A stretch of 64,000 bases of DNA from Flavobacterium glaciei (GCF_003350545.1 NZ_QQBA01000012.1:44795-108794), one strand, 5' to 3'. Counted from the stretch's first letter, positions 9,088-19,197 are shown. Numbers and translations are program-made. Notes: generated from the letters alone by a model not told the origin.

Positions 9088-10107
9088 ATGAATAACCCCA
9101 CTCTCAAAGAAATTGCCGACCAATTGGGAATTTCAATAACCACCGTTTCAAAGTCACTTAAAGGATATTCAGACGTCAGTGAAAAAACAAAAAAAGCAGT
9201 TATTGAACTTGCTCAAAAATTACATTATTCACCTAATAGTTTTGCAGTAAATCTTAGAACAAAAGAATCAAAGACTATTGGATTGATAATCCCTACGCTT
9301 GTGCATGATTTTTTTTCTAGTGTAATCAAAGGAATTCTAGAAGAAGCTGAGAAGAGGGATTACTTGGTTATCATTTTACAATCGAATGAAAAAATAGAGT
9401 TTGAAAAGAAACAAATCAATCTATTATTAAATAAAAGAGTTGATGGAATTTTAATGTCGTTATCTAATGAAACAGGTGATTTTGAACATTTAAAATCGAT
9501 TCTTGCTCATAAGACTCCTCTGGTACTTCTTGATAAAATTGCAAAGCTTGTAAATTGCTCTAAGATAACCATCAATGATAAAAAAGCGGCTTACAATGCG
9601 GTTTGTTATCTTATAAAAAAAGGATACAAAAAGATAGCTCACTTTAGAGGTTCTTATCTCCCGCAGAATGCTATCGATCGATTTTTAGGATATAAAAAAG
9701 CACTCGAAGATAATGGCATTACTTATGACTCATCTCTGGTTTATGTGTGTGAGAATAATGCAGACTTTGAAGATGGTTATGATAATGCTAAAAAAGTAAT
9801 TAAAGAGCACCCTGAAATCGATGCTATTTTTGCAGTCACAGATTTAGTTGCTATTGGAATCATTAAATATTTTAACGAAATAGAGATTTCAATCCCACAA
9901 CGCATCGCTGTTCTAGGTTTCAGTAATTGGTTTATGTCGAGCGTTATATCTCCAAAACTCTCCACAATTGACCAACCTGGTTTTGAAATTGGAAGAAGAT
10001 CTGCTGCGATTCTGTTTGACGAAATCAATCTAAAAAAGAAGAATTTACCCGTTATTTTCCAGTCAATTGAATTAGAAACTAACATAATTGAAAGAGAGTC
10101 GACGTAA
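9088..10107 (+). CDS. LacI-family transcriptional regulator 1 of the sugar locus
   Basis: This 339-residue regulator has an N-terminal helix-turn-helix (TLKEIADQLGISITTVSKSL, residues 5-24), a hinge with the minor-groove Leu (NSFAVNLRTKESKT) and a periplasmic-binding-type sugar domain from about residue 64. Its DNA-reading part is almost identical to that of the next gene, so the two probably read the same operators, most likely the CGAAAACGTTTTCG sites at 2237-2270 and 4897-4931. The effector may be a sugar or phosphosugar of the pathway. Whether it activates or represses is unknown; the operator positions suggest activation. Confidence 0.9.
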   Translation: MNNPTLKEIADQLGISITTVSKSLKGYSDVSEKTKKAVIELAQKLHYSPNSFAVNLRTKESKTIGLIIPTLVHDFFSSVIKGILEEAEKRDYLVIILQSNEKIEFEKKQINLLLNKRVDGILMSLSNETGDFEHLKSILAHKTPLVLLDKIAKLVNCSKITINDKKAAYNAVCYLIKKGYKKIAHFRGSYLPQNAIDRFLGYKKALEDNGITYDSSLVYVCENNADFEDGYDNAKKVIKEHPEIDAIFAVTDLVAIGIIKYFNEIEISIPQRIAVLGFSNWFMSSVISPKLSTIDQPGFEIGRRSAAILFDEINLKKKNLPVIFQSIELETNIIEREST

Positions 10108-10330
10108 AAAAATTGAATCCTTAATAATCAACCAACACGTATTTAACTAATCAATATTAATTTGTTTATTTTAATAAAAAATACAGAAATAAGATAAAAA
10201 TTAATATCTTGGTAAAGAATATTTTAAGTTAGAGTCCGTTTTTATAGGCACAAATTAAACATCTGGAGATTTAAAATAAAGTCATTTCTAAAAATATTTT
10301 CCTAAAATAAAATCCGTAGAAATTCGATTC

Positions 10331-11365
10331 ATGAAAGATATTACTCTTAAAGAAATTGCAACTAAACTGGGGATTTCGATAACTACAGTTTCAAAAGCAT
10401 TAAAAAACTATCCCGATGTTAGTGACAAAACTAAGAGAGCGGTAATTGAACTTGCTCAAAAACTACATTATACTCCTAATAGTTTTGCCGTAAATTTAAG
10501 AACCAAAGAATCAAAAACCATTGGATTAATTATTCCTGAAGTAGTACATCACTTTTTTTCGAATGTGGTAAATGCCATTATTAATGAAGCAGAGAAAAAC
10601 GGATATCTTGTTATTATTTTACAATCCAATGAAACTTTGGCTTTAGAAAAAAAACAAGTAGAATTACTAATTAACAAAAGAGTCGATGGTATCATAATGT
10701 CACTTTCTAATGAATCTAATAATGACGACCATATTAAGGAAATAATAAATAGAAACATTCCATTTGTAATGTTTGACAAAATTGCTAAGCTCTCTAAATG
10801 CTCAAAGGTAATAATTGATGACCAAAAAGCCGCTTTTAATGCCGTTCAACACTTAATTGATAATGGTTGTAAGAAGATTGCTCATATTCGCGGCCCATTG
10901 AATCCTCAAAATTCAATAGACAGGTACATTGGTTATAAAAAAGCGCTGGAGAAAAACAACATTCCTTTTGACACAAAATTAGTTTATACTTGCGAAAACG
11001 TGACGTTTGAAGAAGGAAAAAATTTTGCCAAACAAATCATCAATGAACATCCAGACATCGATGGAGTTTTTGCAATTACAGATTTGGTAGCAGTTGGAAC
11101 ACTTGCATATTTTAATGAAAATAAAGTCAATGTTCCTGAACAGGTATCAGTTATTGGTTTTAGCAATTGGTTTATGTCACAAGTACTAACGCCAAAATTA
11201 AGTACTGTGGATCAACCAAGCCATGAAATGGGGATCGAATCTTTTAATTTATTATTGGAAGAAATGAATTGTCATAAAGAAGGAATTCCTTTCACTCCAA
11301 GAACTGTTGAATTAGAAACTAGGGTTATTATTAGAGAATCATCTATAAAAAATAAAAAAAATTAA
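10331..11365 (+). CDS. LacI-family transcriptional regulator 2, paralogue of the preceding gene
   Basis: This 344-residue LacI/GalR-type regulator is closely similar to its neighbour along the whole length. The recognition helix (ISITTVSKAL) differs at one residue, the hinge AVNLRTKESKT is identical, and the differences are spread over the sugar-binding domain. The pair looks like a tandem duplication with effector divergence. It lies 223 bp downstream of regulator 1 and converges on queG with a 13-bp gap. It may compete for or share the twin operators of the sugar locus. Confidence 0.9.
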   Translation: MKDITLKEIATKLGISITTVSKALKNYPDVSDKTKRAVIELAQKLHYTPNSFAVNLRTKESKTIGLIIPEVVHHFFSNVVNAIINEAEKNGYLVIILQSNETLALEKKQVELLINKRVDGIIMSLSNESNNDDHIKEIINRNIPFVMFDKIAKLSKCSKVIIDDQKAAFNAVQHLIDNGCKKIAHIRGPLNPQNSIDRYIGYKKALEKNNIPFDTKLVYTCENVTFEEGKNFAKQIINEHPDIDGVFAITDLVAVGTLAYFNENKVNVPEQVSVIGFSNWFMSQVLTPKLSTVDQPSHEMGIESFNLLLEEMNCHKEGIPFTPRTVELETRVIIRESSIKNKKN

Positions 11366-11378
11366 ATCTCAAATATCT

Positions 11379-12302
11379 TTATTTTAAAAAATCAAGATTC
11401 CTTTTTATGCCATGAAACTTAGCTCTTTTGAGTGGAGAATTTTTAAAAACGGACTTAAATGTTTCTTCGGTTATTTCAATCCAATCTTTCTTTGACATAG
11501 ACATAAGTTGAGGATTTGCATCAAACAATGGTTCATTATGAGGTTTGGAGAACTTATTCCAAGGACAAACATCCTGACATACATCACATCCAAAAGCCCA
11601 ATCATCAAATTTACCTTTCATTTCGTGAGGAATATTTTCTTTTAATTCAATAGTGAAATAAGAAATACATTTACTACCATCAACGACATAAGGAGCAACT
11701 ATTGCCTCTGTAGGGCAGGCATCAAGACAAGCAGTACAAGTTCCACAATGATCCGTTGTAGGATTATCGTAGTCTAATTCTAAATCAATAATAAGTTCTG
11801 CAATAAAATAAAATGAGCCTACTTTTTGAGTCAATAAATTACTGTTTTTTCCTATCCAACCCAAACCACTTTTAGCAGCCCAAGCTTTATCAAGTACAGG
11901 CGCAGAATCTACAAAAGCACGGCCAGATACATCTCCAATTGTTGATTGAATGGAAAACAAAAACTCTTTGAGTTTTTCCTTGATTATAAAATGATAATCC
12001 TGCCCATAAGCATATTTTGAAATTTTATAAGTATCCTGATTTTGTAGTTCTTCGGGGAAATAATTTAACAAAAGCGAAACAACACTTTTGGCATCATCAA
12101 CTAATAATGTTGGATTAAGACGCTTGTCAAAATGGTTTTCCATATAGGACATTTGGCCATTTCGGTTGTTATTTAACCAGCTTTCTAAACGTGGTGCTTC
12201 TTGCTCTAAGAAGCCAGCTTTGGATATTCCACAAGATAAAAAACCGAGACGTTGCGCTTCGGATTTGATAAATTGTGTATATGTAGACTTGTGGTTTATA
12301 AT
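11379..12302 (-). CDS. queG: Epoxyqueuosine reductase QueG, non-canonical start codon
   Basis: QueG reduces epoxyqueuosine to queuosine in tRNA, using cobalamin and two [4Fe-4S] clusters. Visible are the ferredoxin-like cysteine sets [12 protein letters not shown] and [10 protein letters not shown]. The first ATG in frame (12152) would give only 257 residues and drop about 50 residues that are clearly QueG ([22 protein letters not shown]). Those residues stay in frame up to a TAG at 12309-12311, with no ATG, GTG or TTG between. I therefore place the start at ATT (12300-12302), giving 307 residues; CTG one codon earlier is the alternative. If neither works, the gene is N-terminally damaged. 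A queuosine-precursor transporter is encoded at 49453. Confidence 0.85.
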   Translation of the reverse strand: MINHKSTYTQFIKSEAQRLGFLSCGISKAGFLEQEAPRLESWLNNNRNGQMSYMENHFDKRLNPTLLVDDAKSVVSLLLNYFPEELQNQDTYKISKYAYGQDYHFIIKEKLKEFLFSIQSTIGDVSGRAFVDSAPVLDKAWAAKSGLGWIGKNSNLLTQKVGSFYFIAELIIDLELDYDNPTTDHCGTCTACLDACPTEAIVAPYVVDGSKCISYFTIELKENIPHEMKGKFDDWAFGCDVCQDVCPWNKFSKPHNEPLFDANPQLMSMSKKDWIEITEETFKSVFKNSPLKRAKFHGIKRNLDFLK

Positions 12303-12436
12303 CAGGATCTAGAAGTTAATAAACAGATTTTTAAAGCTCTAATAGCATCTCCTGATTTAGAAAAACAAACCTTTTTGATGCTTAGTTTTACAAAATAAGG
12401 AACAACGAAAATAGTAGGAATTAGATCTAAAAGGAA

Positions 12437-13459
12437 TTAAAACAATCCTCCTTGAATATTTGTATTTAATTTACCCAAATGCTTGTATGCTTTATCGGTG
12501 ACTTCACGCCCTCGTGGCGTTCTCATGATAAATCCTTCTTGAATCAAAAACGGCTCATAAACTTCCTCGATAGTTTCACTACTTTCGGAAACAGCTGTCG
12601 CCAAAGTAGTTAAACCAACTGGTCCACCTTTAAATTTATCGATAATTGTGGTTAAGATTTTATTATCCATTTCATCTAAGCCATGCGCATCAACATTAAG
12701 CGCTTTTAAGGCATAACGAGCAATTTCTATGTCAATTGTACCATTTCCTTTAATTTGTGCAAAATCACGTACACGGCGCAACAATGCATTAGCAATACGA
12801 GGTGTTCCCCTACTTCTACCTGCAATCTCTATTGCAGCTTCCATAGAAATTGGCATTTTAAAAATAGTGGCACTTCTTTCTACAATTGTAGTCAGCAGCT
12901 CAGTGGTATAATATTGTAAACGAGACGATATCCCAAAACGAGCTCGCATAGGAGCTGTCAATAATCCAGAACGCGTGGTGGCACCAATTAAGGTAAATGG
13001 ATTCAAATTAATTTGAACGGTTCTAGCATTTGGTCCTGATTCAATCATGATGTCAATTTTGAAATCCTCCATAGCAGAATACAGATATTCTTCAACAATA
13101 GGACTCAAGCGATGAATTTCATCAATAAACAAAACATCTCTTTCCTCTAAGTTAGTCAATAAACCAGCTAAATCTCCCGGTTTATCTAATACAGGACCCG
13201 ATGTAATCTTAATTCCAACTTGAAGTTCATTAGCCAAAATATTTGCTAGAGTAGTCTTACCTAAACCTGGGGGTCCATGAAAAAGGGTATGATCGAGTGC
13301 CTCATTGCGTTGATTAGCAGCTTGTACAAAAACTTTCAGGTTTTCCAAAATCTGATCTTGTCCAGCAAAATCATCGAACGAAAGAGGTCTTAATTTTTTC
13401 TCAAGATCTAGTTCTTCCGAATTGTAACCGTTTGATGTTGGGTCTAAATTTTCATTCAT
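12437..13459 (-). CDS. ruvB: Holliday junction branch-migration ATPase RuvB
   Basis: This 340-residue AAA+ motor works with RuvA/RuvC at Holliday junctions. Walker [13 protein letters not shown], Walker B FIDEIHRL, sensor 1 GATTRSG and the C-terminal winged helix ([18 protein letters not shown]) are intact. I start it at MNENLDPT (ATG 13457-13459); a TTG seven codons upstream is less likely, because that stretch overlaps a -7-like TATCTTTG (13464-13471). It lies upstream of queG on the same strand (134-bp gap). Confidence 0.95.
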   Translation of the reverse strand: MNENLDPTSNGYNSEELDLEKKLRPLSFDDFAGQDQILENLKVFVQAANQRNEALDHTLFHGPPGLGKTTLANILANELQVGIKITSGPVLDKPGDLAGLLTNLEERDVLFIDEIHRLSPIVEEYLYSAMEDFKIDIMIESGPNARTVQINLNPFTLIGATTRSGLLTAPMRARFGISSRLQYYTTELLTTIVERSATIFKMPISMEAAIEIAGRSRGTPRIANALLRRVRDFAQIKGNGTIDIEIARYALKALNVDAHGLDEMDNKILTTIIDKFKGGPVGLTTLATAVSESSETIEEVYEPFLIQEGFIMRTPRGREVTDKAYKHLGKLNTNIQGGLF

Positions 13460-13463
13460 ATAG

Positions 13464-13471
13464 CAAAGATA
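13464..13471 (-). promoter_or_regulatory. -7 element very close to the ruvB start
   Basis: TATCTTTG on the minus strand matches TAnnTTTG. It ends only 4 bp before the ATG, so the transcript would be leaderless or nearly so. No -33 TTG is evident. Confidence 0.35.
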
Positions 13472-13570
13472 GGGAAGCAATTTCGAATTAAATATTATAA
13501 ATTATAATTGCTATAAATTTAGAAAAAATAGTTATTAGAACGATGCACATTAGGTAACAAAAAATATAAT

Positions 13571-13603
13571 AACAAAAAAAGCCTCTACTTTCGTAGAGGC
13601 TTT
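13571..13603 (-). terminator. Terminator of the act-cox operon
   Basis: A 10-bp stem AAAGCCTCTA/TAGAGGCTTT (13578-13603) is followed on the minus strand by TTTTTTT. It lies just after the coxA stop. Confidence 0.88.
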
Positions 13604-13613
13604 AAAAATATTT

Positions 13614-15410
13614 TTAATGGTGTAAAACTTCTTCACCTTCTTTCATTGGAACGTTTTGAGGTACAAAATCCACATCATGTGCTGGATTACTGTAGTCATA
13701 AGGCCAACGGTAAACGTGAGGAATTTCACCTGGCCAGTTACCGTGCATGTGTTCAACGGGTGCTGTCCATTCTAGTGTATTCGACTTCCAAGGATTCATC
13801 ACAGATTTTTTACCATAGAAAATACTAACGAAAAAGTTGTATAAGAAAACTAATTGAAAAACTCCACCAATTAATGCGAACGTTGTTATTAAAACGTTTA
13901 CGTTTTGTAAATCATCAAATAACGGAAAGTTTGTATTTGTATAATATCGTCTTGGCAAACCTGCTAATCCTATGAAATGCATTGGGAAGAAAACACCATA
14001 AGCACAAATTGCAGTTACCCAAAAGTGAACATATCCTAAATTCTTGTTTAACATTCTTCCGAACATTCTTGGAAACCAGTGATAAATCCCAGCAAACATT
14101 CCATAGAGAGCAGAAATACCCATTACTAAGTGAAAGTGAGCTACAACAAAATATGTATCATGCACATTAATATCAAGCGTACTGTCTCCAAGAATAATTC
14201 CTGTTAAACCACCTGTTATAAATGTAGAAACTAAACCAATTGAAAACAACATAGCAGGATTCAACTGTAAGTTACCTTTCCAAAGTGTAGTGATATAATT
14301 AAAGGCTTTTACAGCTGAAGGTATAGCAATCAACAAAGTTGTAAAGGTAAAGACAGAACCTAAAAATGGATTCATACCTGATATAAACATATGGTGTCCC
14401 CATACAATGGTTGATAGGAAAGCAATTGCCAAAATTGACATGATCATCGCTCTATAACCAAAAATTGGTTTACGTGAATTTGTTGCAATGACTTCCGAAG
14501 TAATACCTAGTGCGGGTAGTAAAACTATATAAACCTCAGGATGCCCTAAGAACCAAAATAAGTGTTCAAACAAAACTGGTGAACCACCTTGATAATGTAA
14601 AACTTCACCAGCTATATAAATATCTGATAGGAAGAATGATGTTCCAAAGCTTCTGTCAAATATTAACAATAAAGCTGCAGATAAAAGAACCGGAAAAGAA
14701 ACTATACCAATAATTGCAGTAACAAAGAAAGCCCAAATAGTAAGAGGCAATCTAGTCATAGTCATACCTTTAGTTCTTAAATTTATTACAGTTACAACGT
14801 AATTCAGTGAACCCATCAAAGAAGAAGCAATAAAAATAGCCATTGAAACTAACCATAAAGTCATACCTAAACCAGAGCCAGGAATAGCTTGAGGCAAAGC
14901 ACTCAAAGGTGGATAAATTGTCCATCCTGATGAAGCAGGTCCTGCTTCAACAAAAAGAGAACAAACCATAATTACACTTGACAAAAAGAATAACCAGTAC
15001 GAAATCATATTCATGAAACCTGATGCCATATCTCGGGCACCAATTTGAAGTGGTATTAATAAATTACTAAATGTACCACTTAAAGCAGCAGTCAATACAA
15101 AGAAAACCATAATGGTTCCATGTATCGTAACCAATGCCAAATAAATATCATTAGTCATTACGCCGTTTGGAGCAAATTTATCACCTAATAAAATATTAAA
15201 AATTTTAAAAGATTCTTCAGGCCATGCTAATTGCATTCTAAATAGCATAGACATTCCTACACCAATAATCCCCATAATAATACCAGTAATTAGGTATTGT
15301 TTAGCAATCATTTTATGATCAATACTAAAAATGTATTTAGTAATAAAAGTGTCTTTATGATGATGTTCGTGTTCGTGATCTATTGCGTGATCGTGACCTT
15401 CTGCTGACAT
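13614..15410 (-). CDS. coxA: Cytochrome c oxidase subunit I (caa3/aa3 type)
   Basis: This 598-residue heme-copper oxidase catalytic subunit has about 12 membrane helices. Heme and copper ligand blocks are visible: FWFLGHPEVYIVLLP with the His-Tyr pair of CuB, WGHHMFISG, and HDTYFVVAHFHLVMG for the hemes. The His-rich N-terminus (EGHDHAIDHEHEHHH) is common in Bacteroidota homologues. It is the last gene of the act-cox operon, 28 bp after coxB, and is followed by a strong terminator. Subunits III and IV are not in this window. It should form a supercomplex with the alternative complex III encoded upstream. Confidence 0.96.
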   Translation of the reverse strand: MSAEGHDHAIDHEHEHHHKDTFITKYIFSIDHKMIAKQYLITGIIMGIIGVGMSMLFRMQLAWPEESFKIFNILLGDKFAPNGVMTNDIYLALVTIHGTIMVFFVLTAALSGTFSNLLIPLQIGARDMASGFMNMISYWLFFLSSVIMVCSLFVEAGPASSGWTIYPPLSALPQAIPGSGLGMTLWLVSMAIFIASSLMGSLNYVVTVINLRTKGMTMTRLPLTIWAFFVTAIIGIVSFPVLLSAALLLIFDRSFGTSFFLSDIYIAGEVLHYQGGSPVLFEHLFWFLGHPEVYIVLLPALGITSEVIATNSRKPIFGYRAMIMSILAIAFLSTIVWGHHMFISGMNPFLGSVFTFTTLLIAIPSAVKAFNYITTLWKGNLQLNPAMLFSIGLVSTFITGGLTGIILGDSTLDINVHDTYFVVAHFHLVMGISALYGMFAGIYHWFPRMFGRMLNKNLGYVHFWVTAICAYGVFFPMHFIGLAGLPRRYYTNTNFPLFDDLQNVNVLITTFALIGGVFQLVFLYNFFVSIFYGKKSVMNPWKSNTLEWTAPVEHMHGNWPGEIPHVYRWPYDYSNPAHDVDFVPQNVPMKEGEEVLHH

Positions 15411-15438
15411 ATATGTTTACTTTAAATATTCTTATTAA

Positions 15439-16593
15439 TTATTTCATGGTTACAGCAACTACTGCTGTATCTTTTGCTTTTGTAGAATCTTTACCAGATG
15501 ATGCATTTGTAGCATCAGGTTCAGCCAATGCAGCTTTAACTTCACTTACGATTGTAGCTTTATCTTTTAACCATGCTTTATAGTCTTCCGGAGTATCTAC
15601 AATAATTTTCATTTGCATGTTATAATGTGATGCTCCACAGATTTTATTACATAGCAATAAGTAATCAAACGTGTAAGGATCTAAAGCAGTTTCACCTTTT
15701 GCAACTAATTCAATACTTTTCTTTGACCTTAAAGCATTAATATTAGCAACTTTCTCTACCATAAATGGCAATTCTCTATACTCAGCTGTTGTATATATAG
15801 GTTCAAAAGCAAATTGTGTAACCATACCAGGAACACAGTTCATTTGTGCTCTAAAGTGTGGCATGTATGCGGAGTGCAAAACATCTTGAGAACGCATTTT
15901 GAAGAGAATCTTTTTTCCTTTAGGAATATGCAATTCAGTTACTACAATATCATCTTGAGCATAAGGATCCGCTAAATCAACACCAACGGCATTTGCCCCT
16001 TCAATGAATCTAACATTAGCTTTACCTAATACATTATCATCTCCAGAATATCTAGCTTTCCAGTTAAATTGTTGTGCATACAACTCAATAACTATTGTAT
16101 CTTCATCTTCATCAACGAACATAATATTAGTCCAAGCAAAAAGACCATAAAGAATTAAACCAGCTAAAACAACCGCCGGAATAACACTCCAAATAGCTTC
16201 TAGTTTATTATTATCAGCAAAATAAAGAGCTTTTTGATCTTTTTTCCCTCTGTATTTGAAAGAAAAATAATGTAACAATACTTGAGTAACAGCCTGAACT
16301 ATAAAAATAAGTACCCATGTAATATTCATTAAATTATCAATTTGTCCACCATGCGCTGAGGCAGGTGTATGTAATACTAAAGGACCCCATTTAAACAATC
16401 CGTAAATTGAAAAAATATAAATAAAAGCCAGAAAACCAAACATCAAATAACCTTGAACGTTATTATCATTATCAGTTGCTATTTCTGAACTATCTGAATT
16501 AGAACCAACTTGCGTTAGGTCGAATATTTTAGTCAATTGCCATAAAGCAACAGCTAATAAAACTAAAACTATAATTACCAACAAACTTGTCAT
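15439..16593 (-). CDS. coxB: Cytochrome c oxidase subunit II (CuA subunit)
   Basis: The 384-residue subunit has an N-terminal helix, two further helices typical of subunit II (around 48-70 and 130-155) and a periplasmic cupredoxin domain. CuA ligands are present in VLHSAYMPHF and LLCNKICGASHYNMQM (Cys-x3-Cys-x3-His-x2-Met). No fused cytochrome c domain (CxxCH) is present, so electrons must come directly from the alternative complex III or a separate cytochrome. The C-terminal tail (about 360-384) is low-complexity, Ala/Lys/Asp-rich. It lies between actF (19 bp) and coxA (28 bp). Confidence 0.95.
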   Translation of the reverse strand: MTSLLVIIVLVLLAVALWQLTKIFDLTQVGSNSDSSEIATDNDNNVQGYLMFGFLAFIYIFSIYGLFKWGPLVLHTPASAHGGQIDNLMNITWVLIFIVQAVTQVLLHYFSFKYRGKKDQKALYFADNNKLEAIWSVIPAVVLAGLILYGLFAWTNIMFVDEDEDTIVIELYAQQFNWKARYSGDDNVLGKANVRFIEGANAVGVDLADPYAQDDIVVTELHIPKGKKILFKMRSQDVLHSAYMPHFRAQMNCVPGMVTQFAFEPIYTTAEYRELPFMVEKVANINALRSKKSIELVAKGETALDPYTFDYLLLCNKICGASHYNMQMKIIVDTPEDYKAWLKDKATIVSEVKAALAEPDATNASSGKDSTKAKDTAVVAVTMK

Positions 16594-16612
16594 CTGTTAT
16601 CTTCTTTAAATA

Positions 16613-18091
16613 TTAATAATGAAAATGTTTACTTTCTTCTATGAAAGGATTTCTTTTAGCTAACAAAGGGGCTTTAGTTAATGCTGTAAATACAATATAA
16701 ATAAATAATCCTAAGAAGAAAAGAACTGATGCTATTTCAGGAATACCAATAAACCATCTGTCTCCTACAGTTCCTGGCATAATCATATTAAAGAAATCAA
16801 TATAATGACCAGCTAATATTACAATTCCTGCCATAACTAGTACCCATGTAATTCTCTTAAAATCAGTATTAATTAATATTAATAAAGGAAATAAGAAATT
16901 CATTACTACTGCACCAAAGAAAGGAAGATTATACAACTCAATTCTAGTTATAAAATAAGTTACTTCTTCAGGAATATTAGCATACCAAATCAACATAAAT
17001 TGTGAAAACCACAAATAAGTCCAGAAAACACTTAATCCAAACATAAATTTAGCTAAATCATGAATATGGCTTGTATTAACATACTCTAAGTATCCTCTAG
17101 ATTTTAAATACAAAGTAACTAATGCAATAACAGTTATTCCACTAACAAAGAAACTTGCAAATACATACCAACCAAACAAGGTACTGAACCAGTGCGGATC
17201 AATAGACATTATCCAATCCCAAGACATTATAGATTCTGACACTATAAAGAAAACTAAAAACATAGCTGATATGTTGAAGTTTTTCTTGTAAAAAGTATTA
17301 TCATTCTCTTCATCTTGTGCTAAACAATTTTTTCTAGAAAAATATTGATATAAACTCCATCCAGTCAAAAATATTGCAGCTCTAATAATCCAAAAAGGGA
17401 AATTTAAATATCCAGCCTTGTTCGCTATTAGTTTATCACTAGCAACAACTTCAGGGTCTAACCATATGAAAATGTGATTAAAATGTAATCCACATAATAT
17501 CAAAATCACAAAAAAGATAATTGAACCAACTGGTAAATAAGAAGTTATACCCTGCATAACTCTAAATAAAACTGGAGACCACCCAGCCTGGGCTACCTGT
17601 TGAATTGCATAGAAAACTAAAACTCCTAATGAAATTAGCATAAAGAAGATACAAGCAACATACAAAGCAGACCATGGTTTATTTTGAAGCTGGTGTAAAA
17701 CATGATTTAAATGTTCATTGTGCTCCTCTTCGGCAGTAAGTTCATGACCTCCTTCTTTTTTTACTACTGGTACAACTTGTGTTTCTTCAACAACGTCTGT
17801 GCTATCAACTTTGGATGAATCTGAAGACGAACCAACAACTGTAGCTGATTCAACAATTTTTTTCTCTTCTGTAGCTTCTGAATGGTCAGACTCTCCATCA
17901 TGTGAAGATGTAGAAGTTGAAGTTGCTTCATGTTTAACTTCGCCATGCCCACCATGACTCTCAGCAGCAAGCAGTTTCTCAACTTCTTGAATATCTTTTG
18001 GTGCAGTTAAAAAACCATATCCAATACCTAATATACCTACGGCCATTAAGATGAAAGAAAGAGTTTTTAATTTACTTGAAAATGTATACAT
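16613..18091 (-). CDS. actF: Alternative complex III membrane subunit ActF (quinol:cytochrome c oxidoreductase)
   Basis: This NrfD-like polytopic membrane protein of about 492 residues is the second quinol-oxidising-type subunit of ACIII. I start it at MYTFSSKLK (18091), because the nine codons back to a TTG at 18118 abut the actE stop and are not conserved-looking. Between the first helix and the rest lies a hydrophilic His/Ser/Glu-rich insert of roughly 90 residues (SHGGHGEVKHE through EEEHNEHLNH). Helical segments then run to the C-terminus. Family assignment is supported by position after actE and by similarity to ActC in fold pattern. Confidence 0.9.
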   Translation of the reverse strand: MYTFSSKLKTLSFILMAVGILGIGYGFLTAPKDIQEVEKLLAAESHGGHGEVKHEATSTSTSSHDGESDHSEATEEKKIVESATVVGSSSDSSKVDSTDVVEETQVVPVVKKEGGHELTAEEEHNEHLNHVLHQLQNKPWSALYVACIFFMLISLGVLVFYAIQQVAQAGWSPVLFRVMQGITSYLPVGSIIFFVILILCGLHFNHIFIWLDPEVVASDKLIANKAGYLNFPFWIIRAAIFLTGWSLYQYFSRKNCLAQDEENDNTFYKKNFNISAMFLVFFIVSESIMSWDWIMSIDPHWFSTLFGWYVFASFFVSGITVIALVTLYLKSRGYLEYVNTSHIHDLAKFMFGLSVFWTYLWFSQFMLIWYANIPEEVTYFITRIELYNLPFFGAVVMNFLFPLLILINTDFKRITWVLVMAGIVILAGHYIDFFNMIMPGTVGDRWFIGIPEIASVLFFLGLFIYIVFTALTKAPLLAKRNPFIEESKHFHY

Positions 18092-18118
18092 ATCTATTAC
18101 GATCAGTTTGTTCAACAA

Positions 18119-18664
18119 TTATAATTCACTTTTTAATTTCAGAACGTAATCGGCGACAATCCAACGTTCTTGAGCACTCAATTGATTAGCATGTGATCCC
18201 ATTGAGTTTATACCATACGTTACAATGTGAAAAATACTTCCTTCAGTAATGACTCTGTCTTTGTAACTGGGAACACCCAAAAACTTTTCTCTTTCTACAA
18301 GCTTACCTTTACCATTACCACTATTACCATGACAAGTAGCACAATAAATTTCAAAAAGTTCTTTTCCTTTTTCAAGATCCTTGTCCATCGTTTCTAATGG
18401 GGATTTCAAATTGGCTTTAGCCAATTCATACCCTGCAGTAGAATTTTCGTATTCATACGGTACAGTACCTCTATCTAAGCTTCCTTCAGCAGGAAGTTGA
18501 CCTTCTTTACCATTTTTAAATGCATTCGACTCAGCATAAGTTTCGTACCCTACTGATTCGTACATATTTGGAAAATACTGATAGTTTGGTGCCGCATTAT
18601 TATGGCATGATGAAACTAAAATAGTTATACCAAATAAAAGTGTTATTTTATATACGCTTTTCAT
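18119..18664 (-). CDS. actE: Alternative complex III monoheme cytochrome c lipoprotein ActE
   Basis: This 181-residue lipoprotein has signal LFGITILVSSC with Cys20 as the lipid anchor. The single heme site CATCHGNSGNGKG and a distal Met (GINSMGSHANQLS) define a class I cytochrome c domain in the C-terminal half. It carries electrons from the ACIII core toward the oxidase. It sits between actD (8-bp gap) and actF. Confidence 0.94.
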   Translation of the reverse strand: MKSVYKITLLFGITILVSSCHNNAAPNYQYFPNMYESVGYETYAESNAFKNGKEGQLPAEGSLDRGTVPYEYENSTAGYELAKANLKSPLETMDKDLEKGKELFEIYCATCHGNSGNGKGKLVEREKFLGVPSYKDRVITEGSIFHIVTYGINSMGSHANQLSAQERWIVADYVLKLKSEL

Positions 18665-18672
18665 ATCTCTAA

Positions 18673-19197
18673 TTAATGCTTATCTATTACTTTAACTTCT
18701 ACAGCTCCCGTACTTTGGAAAAAAGAAATCAACTCTTCTTCATTATCATGTACAGCTACTTCCATTAAAAAATGGTCGTCTGTAGTTCTTACATCCGGAT
18801 TTTCTGCTTCTTTAAATGGCCATAATTTACTTCTCATATAAAAAGTAATAACCATTAAGTGTGCTGCAAAAAACACCGTAAGTTCAAACATAATTGGCAC
18901 GAAAGCCGGCATGTTTTCGATGTAACTAAAACTTGGTTTTCCACCAATATCTTGTGGCCAGTCTTGAATCATAATATAATTCATCATAGCAGTAGCTACC
19001 GAAATACCGACACAACCATAAAGAAAAGCACAAATTGCTAATCTTGTTGGTGCAATTCCCATGGCTTTATCCAACCCGTGTACAGGGAATGGAGTAAAAA
19101 CTTCTTCAATATGATGATGAGCTGCTCTGGTTTTTTTTACCGCATCCATCAATATATCATCGTCATTATAAATGGCGTATATTACTTTATTACTCAT
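18673..19197 (-). CDS. actD: Alternative complex III subunit ActD (DUF3341)
   Basis: The 174-residue inner-membrane subunit has two helices (about 56-76 and 99-120). Its N-terminal cytoplasmic domain includes the typical block AAHHHIEEVFTPFPVHGLDKAMG. The gene overlaps the end of actC by 8 bp, indicating translational coupling. No cofactor motif is expected in this subunit. Confidence 0.93.
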   Translation of the reverse strand: MSNKVIYAIYNDDDILMDAVKKTRAAHHHIEEVFTPFPVHGLDKAMGIAPTRLAICAFLYGCVGISVATAMMNYIMIQDWPQDIGGKPSFSYIENMPAFVPIMFELTVFFAAHLMVITFYMRSKLWPFKEAENPDVRTTDDHFLMEVAVHDNEEELISFFQSTGAVEVKVIDKH

